A DNA stretch of 64,000 bases. It comes from Streptococcus varani (GTDB taxonomy: Bacteria > Bacillota > Bacilli > Lactobacillales > Streptococcaceae). How positions within the stretch are numbered: the first letter of the stretch is position 1; every line of letters begins with the position of its first letter. This document shows positions 26,249 through 33,916 of this stretch, in pieces. Below the pieces are notes generated by a model. That model was given only the letters and a program-made list of their open reading frames with translations. It was not told where the DNA came from and searched no databases. The DNA lies in contig NZ_CTEN01000003.1 of assembly GCF_001375655.1 (NCBI RefSeq), positions 310,001 through 374,000 on the forward strand, read 5' to 3'. The translations under genes were made by a program, and so were the position numbers.

Positions 26249-26269
26249 AAATGAACAACGTGTTGATTT
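26249..26269. promoter_or_regulatory. Inverted repeat in the divergent ABC-tetR region (candidate TetR operator)
   Basis: AAATGAACA-ACG-TGTTGATTT is an inverted repeat matching at 8 of 9 positions. One arm (TGTTGATTTAA) is repeated at 26327-26337. Such sites in the gap between a TetR-family gene and the transporter it faces are usually the operators. Confidence 0.5.
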
Positions 26270-26401
26270 AATAACTCTATTATAACTAGAAACAAAACTG
26301 AATGCAATGGTCAAAAATTCTGAATCTGTTGATTTAAGAAAGAGAACAGGCAGAACGGATACAACATAAGGCAGCAAAAACAGAATGCTGAGAGGAACAA
26401 C

Positions 26402-26935
26402 ATGGCGCAAATAAGAAAAACAGATACGAAAGCTGCCATCAAAGAAGCCCTAGTATCCTTACTAGAAGAAAAAAACTTTGAGGAGATTTCAGTCTCTCAT
26501 ATAACACGACTCGCTGGTATCAATCGCGGAACTTTCTATCTGCATTATCTCGATAAGTACGATATGGCTGACCAAATGATGTTGGATATGAAAACTATTT
26601 TTCAGCAATTTATTGAAAATTCCTATTTAAATCCTTATGAAATTATCCTCCAAGCTCTGACTTATGTTTATGAGAATAAATCTTTTATCAGAGCAATCAG
26701 CAAATCAACCTATTTTAACATGTCTTCTTTCATCAAAGATTTGATTCGCCAACAGATTGATCAATCTCCAGAATTTCAAACCTTGGTCCATGAGACCTAC
26801 AAAATTCCAGAACAGTACGCTCGAGAAGCCATGGTCAGTAGCCTGACTGGCGTGGTCCTCCTATGGATTGAATCAGGCCTGTCTGAAAGCCCTATTGAAA
26901 TGGCGAATATCCTTTTTAAAGTTTTAGGGGCTTAA
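26402..26935 (+). CDS. TetR/AcrR family transcriptional regulator
   Basis: A 177-residue protein whose N-terminal 50 residues form the TetR DNA-binding domain (AIKEALVSLLEEKNFEEISV, then AGINRGTFYLHYLDKYDM). The C-terminal helical part is presumably ligand-binding and dimerising, and is of a type common in streptococci. Divergent orientation from the MacB-type ABC operon suggests it represses that exporter. It has a good RBS (GAGAGGAA). Confidence 0.88.
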   Translation: MAQIRKTDTKAAIKEALVSLLEEKNFEEISVSHITRLAGINRGTFYLHYLDKYDMADQMMLDMKTIFQQFIENSYLNPYEIILQALTYVYENKSFIRAISKSTYFNMSSFIKDLIRQQIDQSPEFQTLVHETYKIPEQYAREAMVSSLTGVVLLWIESGLSESPIEMANILFKVLGA

Positions 26936-27080
26936 AGAGGGTTGAATCAAACAGAGTGTAGGAAAAAGACTGTTGTACTCACTGAGGTTGGTCGCTAGAA
27001 GAACTGAAGGACTCCTCCTCTTTGAACATGCACCGTTGACTTTTTGTTGAGCACCTTGCCCACCACTCGGTATGCCTGCA

Positions 27081-28814
27081 TTACTTTGCCTCATCTATTT
27101 GATTTTCTTCTATAGTAAAAGTTGAATACAGAAGAAGAGGCTGGGCAAAAAGTAGCTTCAAATAAAACCACACGGTGATTTCTGTCTTGAAAACAATCAA
27201 GATGAAAAAATCACTGTGTGGTTTTTGAGTATGTGAAGTTTTAGAGGCTAGATTCTTGGCCAATTTCGTGAGATTCATACTCATGAAGAGGAATCCAACC
27301 TCCGTTTGGACGGCTCGATTGCCTCTGACATGAACCCTGCGCACGCCAAAAACACTCTTTAATCGGCCAAAAACGGGTTCAACATCGATTTTCCGTTTGG
27401 CATAGATTCGAGAGCCTTCTTCGCTATGTAATTCTTCCTTGATGAGTTCTTTAAAGTAATTCCAAGTTGGATTGTAATGGATTTGTTTCTGGCGACCACT
27501 TTCTGTTTTGGAAAGTTTTTCTAACTCTTCTGTGCCTTGTATGTTATCCGCCTCATAGATTTTAAAGTCACGTTTAAATCCGTACTTGTCAGTTCGACGA
27601 GAGTAATTCTTAAAGGAATAAACAACTCCGTCTGGTTTAATAAACTGATCTGTCTCTTCAAGGTAGTCCCAATTATTTGGATTAGTAGGACTGTTCTTAT
27701 ATTTCTTCGTCAATTCCTTCTGGTACATACCATAGGGAATCAGAGGGGTCTTCTCCAACTCATCAATGATAAAACTATAATTCTCCTCACTGCCATAACC
27801 GGCATCGGCGACAATATTTTGGAACAAGTCTAAGGTTTGAATCGATTGGAGAAAGGGTTTTAGAGTTCTGGTGTCCGTTGGATTTGAAAAAATATCGTAG
27901 GCAAGTACATATTGACCATTGGTGGCAGCTTGAACATTATAGCCAGGTTTGAGCTGGCCATTCATCATATGGTCTTCTTTCATTCGCATAAAGGTGGCAT
28001 CATGGTCCGTTTTGGAGAAAGAGTTACGCTCTTCTAGAATCTCTCTAGCCTCCTCATAGCGCTGTTTACGAGGAATGTAATCTCTTCTCAACTGGTTGCG
28101 CAGTTTCTTGATGCGACGTCGTTTCTGTTTATTAATAGAACCACCCTTGATAACTTTGGGTTCCTCAGAAATAGCCTTCTCAACTTCAGCTAAGGCTTCC
28201 GCAGTTTTTTCAAGCAATTCTTCCAAACCTTGGCTGGTTTCGCATTCTTCTTTAGACAGAGCTAGGTTTACCCCCTCTTGAACCAGCTGGTCATAGAGTT
28301 CTGAGATTTTCCCATTTAGGGCATCTTCATATTTATCAACAGCTCTTTTCCAAGTGAAAGAGTAGAGATTAGCATCAGCTTCTAGCTTGGTGCCATCGAT
28401 AAAGAGAGCCTCGTCTTCAATCATGCCATTTTCACGCATGAGGAGGGTGAAGTAAATAAAGGCAGTCTTAATCAGGTTGTTGGCATGCTTACTGGAACGA
28501 AAATTATTGATGGTTTTGTAGCTGACGTAAGTATCCTGGCTCAACCATTTCATGGGAATGACTTCCTCATTCATCTGAACCATTTTGCGACCAGAAAAGA
28601 CCTGACGAGCGTAGGCGAAGAGCGTCATCTTCATGAGCATAGCCGGATGGAAGGCAGGACGGCCAGTGTGTGATTTATCTTCCAATAAAACATGATTAGG
28701 GATACTGTCCACAAAAAGACTGATCAATCTAACCTCGTGATTCATAGGAATATCGTAGGCAAGATTTAGTTCCAAACTGAGTTGATTTGTGTTATACTCT
28801 TTATACATGATCAT
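27081..28814 (-). CDS. IS1182 family transposase
   Basis: A 577-residue DDE transposase of the IS1182 family. The N-terminal domain contains GRPAFHPAMLMKMTLFAYARQ and the SYKTINNFRSSKHA helix. The catalytic core begins at LFIDGTKLEADANLYSFTWK, continues with IVADAGYGSEENY, and ends with YAKRKIDVEPVFGRLK, giving the D, D and E positions. The last ~20 codons run past the left inverted repeat at 27137 into flanking DNA, so the C terminus (QPLLLYSTF...) is not element-encoded. The core is intact, so activity is possible. Confidence 0.93.
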   Translation of the reverse strand: MIMYKEYNTNQLSLELNLAYDIPMNHEVRLISLFVDSIPNHVLLEDKSHTGRPAFHPAMLMKMTLFAYARQVFSGRKMVQMNEEVIPMKWLSQDTYVSYKTINNFRSSKHANNLIKTAFIYFTLLMRENGMIEDEALFIDGTKLEADANLYSFTWKRAVDKYEDALNGKISELYDQLVQEGVNLALSKEECETSQGLEELLEKTAEALAEVEKAISEEPKVIKGGSINKQKRRRIKKLRNQLRRDYIPRKQRYEEAREILEERNSFSKTDHDATFMRMKEDHMMNGQLKPGYNVQAATNGQYVLAYDIFSNPTDTRTLKPFLQSIQTLDLFQNIVADAGYGSEENYSFIIDELEKTPLIPYGMYQKELTKKYKNSPTNPNNWDYLEETDQFIKPDGVVYSFKNYSRRTDKYGFKRDFKIYEADNIQGTEELEKLSKTESGRQKQIHYNPTWNYFKELIKEELHSEEGSRIYAKRKIDVEPVFGRLKSVFGVRRVHVRGNRAVQTEVGFLFMSMNLTKLAKNLASKTSHTQKPHSDFFILIVFKTEITVWFYLKLLFAQPLLLYSTFTIEENQIDEAK

Positions 28815-28931
28815 GGCTTTCTAGTTGTTTTGTCGTTATTATAATTATAAACCATGACATAGGGAAACGAGCATCTCCAACTGCGGAAATGCTCGTTTTT
28901 TCTATTCTGAAGCTACTTTTTGCCCAGCCTC
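27137..28931 (-). mobile_element. IS1182-family insertion sequence, about 1.8 kb
   Basis: Perfect 24-bp terminal inverted repeats bound the element: GAGGCTGGGCAAAAAGTAGC followed by TTCA at 27137-27160, and its complement at 28908-28931. Total length is 1795 bp. Inside the left end lies an inverted repeat around AAAACCACAC..GTGTGGTTTT (27166-27224). Inside the right end a hairpin GAGCAT..ATGCTC with a T-tract (28865-28900) could block read-through into the element. No clear target-site duplication is visible. Confidence 0.9.
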
Positions 28932-29157
28932 CTTTTATTATCTTTTCATGATACGATTCTCTTCCTGCAGAAAACGAAAATAAGAAAGAGAAGCCCCTGA
29001 AAGTTAGGTTATAAAGATGCTCCAGGTGATGGCTATCTCTTCCTTGTCTCTTCCAGATTTAACCTCTCTAGAATCATCTCGATTCCTTTGGAAAAAAAGC
29101 ATAACAACTTTAAAATGATTAAATTTGTTAGGCCATACTTCTTTCAAAAAGAGCTTT

Positions 29158-30540
29158 TTATTGGCTATTCCAAGAAACACCTTCATCTTTCCAACCTCGG
29201 TTAGAAAGGATAGAGCGCTCATTTGCATCTCTAGTATAGAGGTGTTTGCGAATAGCTGGGTGATAGAGGCGGTAGACTCTTACAGGGCCGGAGGAACGGT
29301 AGGCGATTCCCTCTTGTTTCCATCCACGTGAGGCAAGAACTTGATACTCATTGGCATCTTTGGTATACAAGTGGTATCTCATTCCTGGATGGTAAAGGCG
29401 ATAGACGGGATCTCCCTGCTGGGACTCTGTCTTCCAAGCGACCCCTTCGTACTGCCAACCATTTGCACGCAAGACATTTCGTTCATTGCTATCTGCACTG
29501 TATAGATGAACCTGAAGTCCTGGATGGTAGAGACGATAAACATCTTTTAATTCTGACCTAGGGACTACTACTCCCCAAGATGCTGCTGCGGCGGCATTGG
29601 CTCTTGCCAATAAGTCTTTACCCTCCTTATTGGCCCATTCTTCTATGCTCTTATATCGATTGAAAAATACTGCACCTCCTTGAGTTCCTCCATAAAATGA
29701 TAGGGTAAAGCGATAGGATGCTGGACTTTCTTCGATTTTGTATAACTTCTCATCGTATCCTAAATTCGTCATCGCCTGACGGATTCCTGCGGAGTCATAG
29801 AAGATCTGTTCGCCATTAAAGAGGCCTGCCTTTCTTGCAAGATCCGCAACTTCCTTTCGAAAGCGATCCAAAGATTCTTTGGTCTTGAAATTTGCTGATT
29901 TTAAGAGTAGGCCATATTCTCCTGGAGATGTAGATGCCAAAAAGCTATCTTCTTCCCGTTTGGCTGAATCCGAGATAGGTAGATTACTAGGAGCAACATC
30001 TCCCGGTGCACTCCATGCTTTGTAAACTGAACCATAATATATCAGCTTATCCAAAGTCGTTGAAATAGTGATTAAATTATCCATTGCACCACCAGTATTG
30101 CTAATACGATAGCGAACATAGTCGGTTAAGTTTCCCTTTACTTGGCCGGTTTCTTTATCTACGATTTGATAGTTCTTGTCAATAGAAAATTTTGGATGCC
30201 TTGTGACTCTAGCACTACCTGCAACCCAAAGACCTAATTCATAGTCTTGTGAAACCTTCCCAGAAGCATCATGTAGTTGGCCATTGCTATCAATAAAGCC
30301 CACAATCTGACCTTGTGAGGCATTGCCAATAGTGTTTTCTGGAATATAGAGGGCATCTCCTAAATATTGCGTAGTCATAGCTGACTCATTTACTGCCTCG
30401 GATAGAGCTTCAGTCGTTGTATCTGTATTGGCTAAGGCTAAGTGGCTAAAGGCGAGTGCTCCAAATAGAGCCGCTGTTGTCATCCCAACAGTAAACCATT
30501 GCTTAGTGATTGTTTGTTTTGTTCTTCTTGATTCTTCCAT
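29158..30540 (-). CDS. Secreted protein with three C-terminal YRLYHPG (DUF5648-like) repeats
   Basis: A 460-residue protein with a long signal peptide (hydrophobic core VGMTTAALFGALAFSHLALA, predicted cleavage after it). Residues ~45-330 are an unrecognised domain. Three repeats of about 38 residues fill the C terminus (about 335-460), each starting with VYRLYHPG, continuing HLYTKDANEY and ending in a GW..EG.. unit. The same modules occur N-terminally in the next two genes. The pattern resembles the DUF5648 repeat family; a cell-surface or wall-binding role is inference. There is no LPXTG motif. Confidence 0.78.
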   Translation of the reverse strand: MEESRRTKQTITKQWFTVGMTTAALFGALAFSHLALANTDTTTEALSEAVNESAMTTQYLGDALYIPENTIGNASQGQIVGFIDSNGQLHDASGKVSQDYELGLWVAGSARVTRHPKFSIDKNYQIVDKETGQVKGNLTDYVRYRISNTGGAMDNLITISTTLDKLIYYGSVYKAWSAPGDVAPSNLPISDSAKREEDSFLASTSPGEYGLLLKSANFKTKESLDRFRKEVADLARKAGLFNGEQIFYDSAGIRQAMTNLGYDEKLYKIEESPASYRFTLSFYGGTQGGAVFFNRYKSIEEWANKEGKDLLARANAAAAASWGVVVPRSELKDVYRLYHPGLQVHLYSADSNERNVLRANGWQYEGVAWKTESQQGDPVYRLYHPGMRYHLYTKDANEYQVLASRGWKQEGIAYRSSGPVRVYRLYHPAIRKHLYTRDANERSILSNRGWKDEGVSWNSQ

Positions 30541-30599
30541 CGTGTCGAACTCCTTTCAAGTTAATCTTGAGTGAATATCACCCAAGTAAAGATAGCAAG

Positions 30600-30626
30600 T
30601 CATCTAGCAGACAGTTTGCTAGATGA
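30600..30626. repeat. 10-bp perfect inverted repeat upstream of the first repeat-protein gene
   Basis: TCATCTAGCA, 7-nt loop, TGCTAGATGA, located 60 bp upstream of the start codon at 30540. No T-tract follows on the minus strand, so it is more likely a 5' leader hairpin or operator than a terminator. Confidence 0.5.
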
Positions 30627-30710
30627 GGTTTTAAAAAAATGGAAATTTTATTATCCTTAAGAAACTGATTCTTCTAAAAGATGTTTATTTTTCTACAAAT
30701 CCTCCCTCCA

Positions 30711-30741
30711 AAAAGAGAGAACTTATAAAGATTCCTCTCTT
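30711..30741 (-). terminator. Terminator after the SEC10/PgrA-like gene
   Basis: Minus strand AAGAGAG, 15-nt loop, CTCTCTT then a T-run, about 20 bp downstream of the stop codon at 30763. Confidence 0.65.
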
Positions 30742-30762
30742 AATCGAGTTAGGAATATCCTT

Positions 30763-32814
30763 TTATTTATTAAGGGCTGCTTTTAATGCAGCTTGTGCGG
30801 TAGTATATGCTTTTTGTGCGTTTGTAAGATTTGTTTCGGCAGTTTTCCGGTCAGCAATAGCTTTTGTATATACGCTTTCAGCTGCAGGCGTTTTATTTGG
30901 TGTTGCTTTCAAAGCATTGAGTTGATCCGTTGTTGCTTTAAGAGAGGCTTGAGCGGCGTTATAAGTTGCGACACTAGCGTCTTTGTCGGCAAGCACTTTT
31001 TGCAAGTTCGTTTTAGCCTCATCAAGTTTTGATTGAGCAGCCGCTACAGCAGCTTGATCGACAGTTGAAACAGTTGAAGTTGCTTTAGATTGCAAGTCAG
31101 CGATTTTGGCGTCGAGATTCATTGCTACTGGCTTGTTGTTAGACTGGTCAGGCGTCGTAAAATTATACACAATTTTGACATTGCCATCACTAGTATATAA
31201 TGTAGAAAACATCATATTGTGCAGACCGCTAGCACCAAACTTTGCGCCTGATTTGATGATCGATGCTGTATGACCCCAGCCTGAATCAGCGTCATCAAAC
31301 AACATGCTAGTGATGCCCTCAGTGATCATAATTTTCACGTCAGACAAGCTCATCGACTTGTCACGATAGAAATACGTCACTACATCTTCTTCCTGAGCTT
31401 TCTGAATGAAAGTGCCTTGCAAGTCAGATGAAGCAACGGCTTGTTGCACTACGTGTCCAGTGTAGCCGCCTGGATAGTTTTTAGCGAGCCAGTTCATGTA
31501 TTGGCGAGCACCTGCTAGACTTTCAACTGTGACCTGCACAAGAGGAATCTTGATATCAGAGCCTGCTGCGTCAAGCTGCTTCTGCGTTTGTGTACGGAAC
31601 ATGTTGATGACGTTTGCTGAGTATTGAGCAAGCACGATCAGTTCGTCATCAGAGATGTTAGCAAGATTGATCTTGTAGTTTTGCTCATCAGCGTTTATGC
31701 CCGCATTATAGAAAGCATTGATGTATTGACGATAAAGGTTTTGCTCTTGAGCATAATTCTGTGACAAAGTAGTTTGGGCAGAGCCGTACATCTTTAAGTC
31801 GTCTCCAAACATGAAGCGAGCAAAGTCCTTTGGCACATCCCATGAGACGATGTTTGTTGTTGCTGCGTTGTTCAGCGTTTGCAACGTAGCGATTTGAGCT
31901 GCAACTGGCGAAGTTTTCGGTGTTTGCAAAGCGGTTAAAGTAGCCGTTGCATCTGTCACAGCTTTTTCAGCAGTTTGTACCTTTGCCTGATTAGCATTAA
32001 CTTTTTGTTGGGCAGCAGAGACTTCGGCAGTTTTTGTCTGAACTGCTCTAGTGAGACTATTAATTTGATTGGCCTTTTGCGCATCAGCTTGCTTAGCAGC
32101 TGAAATAGCAGACTGTGCCCTAGACTCTACTAGTTTTGCTTGAGCTAAAGCCTCTTTTGCTTTTTGAAGATCTTTGAGAGCTGCTGCCTCTTTTGCCTTA
32201 AGTTGGTCTAGTGGAGTTGGTTCTGGAGCTGGGGATTGAATTGGCCAACCATCATTCATGGCCATGAATGCTACACCTTCTTTGTTCCACCCCTTTCTAC
32301 CTAGAGTATTGTACTCATTGGCATCTTTTGTATAAAGGTGTTTTTTTATCCCCGGATGGTAGAGGCGGTAGATAGGAACCGTTCCATAGGATTTATAAGC
32401 CTCTCCTTCTTGATTCCAACCTCTTGTCGCTAGGACAGAGTATTCATTTTTGTCCTGTGTATAGAGATGAACCCTAAGTCCCGGATGGTACATGCGATAA
32501 ACCGGCTTTCCTATCGAAGTATTTGTCTGGAAAGCCACTCCTTCTTGATTCCACCCGCGTCCGGCTAAGATGTTATATTCATTCTTATCCTTAGTATAGA
32601 GATGAGCTTGTAGACCCGGATGATAGAGGCGATAGAGTGGTTGCCTAGGATCTCCATTAGCTGTTTCCGCTTGTGCCTCCTCAGCATCAGCAGCAAGAAT
32701 AGACTGTGGACGGTTCTCTTGATTATTCTCTGCCCTAACAACCAGAGACAAGGACTGACTAAACAACATACCAGACAGTATGGCCATTGTCAGATAAGGT
32801 AATTTCTTTTTCAT
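30763..32814 (-). CDS. Secreted surface-exclusion-like protein with YRLYHPG repeats and coiled coils
   Basis: 683 residues: signal peptide (about 1-28, ending VVRAENN), three DUF5648-like repeats (about 58-185, LYRLYHPG / VYRMYHPG / IYRLYHPG), and a short Pro-rich linker. Next come an Ala/Lys-rich coiled coil (about 205-300), a globular domain of about 240 residues resembling the SEC10/PgrA surface-exclusion domain (NLANISDDELIVLAQYSANV and DSGWGHTASII regions), and a second coiled coil to the C terminus. There is no LPXTG anchor and no choline-binding repeats, so wall attachment may depend on the N-terminal repeats. SEC10/PgrA proteins reduce conjugative mating in enterococci; nothing here proves that function. 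Confidence 0.75.
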   Translation of the reverse strand: MKKKLPYLTMAILSGMLFSQSLSLVVRAENNQENRPQSILAADAEEAQAETANGDPRQPLYRLYHPGLQAHLYTKDKNEYNILAGRGWNQEGVAFQTNTSIGKPVYRMYHPGLRVHLYTQDKNEYSVLATRGWNQEGEAYKSYGTVPIYRLYHPGIKKHLYTKDANEYNTLGRKGWNKEGVAFMAMNDGWPIQSPAPEPTPLDQLKAKEAAALKDLQKAKEALAQAKLVESRAQSAISAAKQADAQKANQINSLTRAVQTKTAEVSAAQQKVNANQAKVQTAEKAVTDATATLTALQTPKTSPVAAQIATLQTLNNAATTNIVSWDVPKDFARFMFGDDLKMYGSAQTTLSQNYAQEQNLYRQYINAFYNAGINADEQNYKINLANISDDELIVLAQYSANVINMFRTQTQKQLDAAGSDIKIPLVQVTVESLAGARQYMNWLAKNYPGGYTGHVVQQAVASSDLQGTFIQKAQEEDVVTYFYRDKSMSLSDVKIMITEGITSMLFDDADSGWGHTASIIKSGAKFGASGLHNMMFSTLYTSDGNVKIVYNFTTPDQSNNKPVAMNLDAKIADLQSKATSTVSTVDQAAVAAAQSKLDEAKTNLQKVLADKDASVATYNAAQASLKATTDQLNALKATPNKTPAAESVYTKAIADRKTAETNLTNAQKAYTTAQAALKAALNK

Positions 32815-32830
32815 ATGGGCTCCTTTTCTT

Positions 32831-32892
32831 TATACATAATCATTATACACAATCAAGTGTTCAAAATATGAACACTTACCAATTTTTAGAAA
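32831..32892 (-). promoter_or_regulatory. Promoter block with 9-bp inverted repeat, copy 1
   Basis: A 62-bp block almost identical to 35792-35853. It holds a minus-strand -10 TATAAT (32842-32847) about 28 bp from the start codon and a perfect inverted repeat AAGTGTTCA-N5-TGAACACTT (32855-32877) where the -35 would be. No good -35 hexamer is visible, so an activator or repressor binding at the repeat is likely. Confidence 0.7.
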
Positions 32893-32954
32893 TTGCCGTC
32901 TTGTGAAATGTACACTCTCAGATTAATAATGCATGCTCTATCATTTCATTTCCA

Positions 32955-32994
32955 AAGAAGAGGCTGGGATTCGAATTCTCCCCAGCCTCTTCTT
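32955..32994 (-). terminator. Hairpin terminator after the beta-lactamase-like frame
   Basis: A perfect 14-bp stem AAGAAGAGGCTGGG / CCCAGCCTCTTCTT encloses a loop that is itself palindromic (GAATTCGAATTC). It is about 70 bp downstream of the stop codon at 33065. The T-tract is short. Confidence 0.65.
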
Positions 32995-33064
32995 AAGTAT
33001 TCTTTTAGTAAATGTGAAACCTATGGTTTTTGTACTAACTAGATTTTTTCTCTTACTTTCTCAA

Positions 33065-33916
33065 TCAACGTTGGCGCATAATGGCTGCAATGGCAGCTCC
33101 TAACTGAGCAAATTTAGAAGTGTAGCTTAGTCCATTTGATCCTGTGTGTTGTGTGAGGAGTCCCACGACGTATGCACGTCCATTGACTCTTATAACGGCT
33201 ATGTCATTTTCAACACCGAAGCGAGGGTCATTACCAGGCTTGTCCCAAGTGCTTGCGCTTGTCGATAGGTTTGCGGTTAACCACCAGTTATAGTAGTTGT
33301 TAGACAATTGATTGAGCATCAATACCTCCGAATTATTATTTTGGAGAGTATTGTTATAGATGTTTTTTAAAAGGTCACTTGCTTCTTGGGCATTGATATA
33401 GTTTTCTAAACCGGCATCAATTTGAGATTGGATACGCATATAACGATTAAGAGTCGTATTTGTGTATCCCATTCTCCTGATTTCGTTATTGACTGCCTGG
33501 ATTCCACCAATTCTATCAATGATAATATTAGTGGCAGAGTTATCAGAATACTGAACCATGAACCGTGCAATCTCATTGAGGCTATAGGTAGAGCCGGCCT
33601 TACCATCTAATATAGGAGAGGCAGGAACGAGATCAGTTGCTTTAACGGTATAGTTTGCATTCATGTTCAATTCACCACGAGCAACTTTTTGATAGGCTGC
33701 TGCTTGAATGAAGAGTTTAATTGTTGATGCAGAGCGTTGGGCACCATCCGCATTTACGGCAACAAACTCAGTTCCATCACTTGAAGTTACGTAAAAACTT
33801 TTGTTTCCCCCTATAGAGTTAAAGATGCTATGGTAACTTGCCAGGATTTGGTTTAGTTCTCCTTGAATGACAGAACGAGGAGCTTTGATAGCGACAGTTG
33901 TTTTTTTTACTAGCAA
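33065..33916 (-). CDS. Class A beta-lactamase-like serine hydrolase domain (3' part of a frameshifted gene)
   Basis: The frame encodes about 280 residues of the penicillin-recognising fold: SxxK as S64-T-I-K67, SDN at 124-126, and KPG (226-228) in place of KTG. I see no clear ExxLN omega-loop glutamate, so a DD-peptidase or esterase-like activity is as likely as a beta-lactamase. The frame has no signal peptide of its own and opens only with TTG. It overlaps the preceding frame by 89 bp and is rejoined to it if one A is removed from the A8 tract at 33901-33908. It is therefore best read as the catalytic C-terminal domain of the 33828-35636 protein. Confidence 0.78.
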   Translation of the reverse strand: MLVKKTTVAIKAPRSVIQGELNQILASYHSIFNSIGGNKSFYVTSSDGTEFVAVNADGAQRSASTIKLFIQAAAYQKVARGELNMNANYTVKATDLVPASPILDGKAGSTYSLNEIARFMVQYSDNSATNIIIDRIGGIQAVNNEIRRMGYTNTTLNRYMRIQSQIDAGLENYINAQEASDLLKNIYNNTLQNNNSEVLMLNQLSNNYYNWWLTANLSTSASTWDKPGNDPRFGVENDIAVIRVNGRAYVVGLLTQHTGSNGLSYTSKFAQLGAAIAAIMRQR

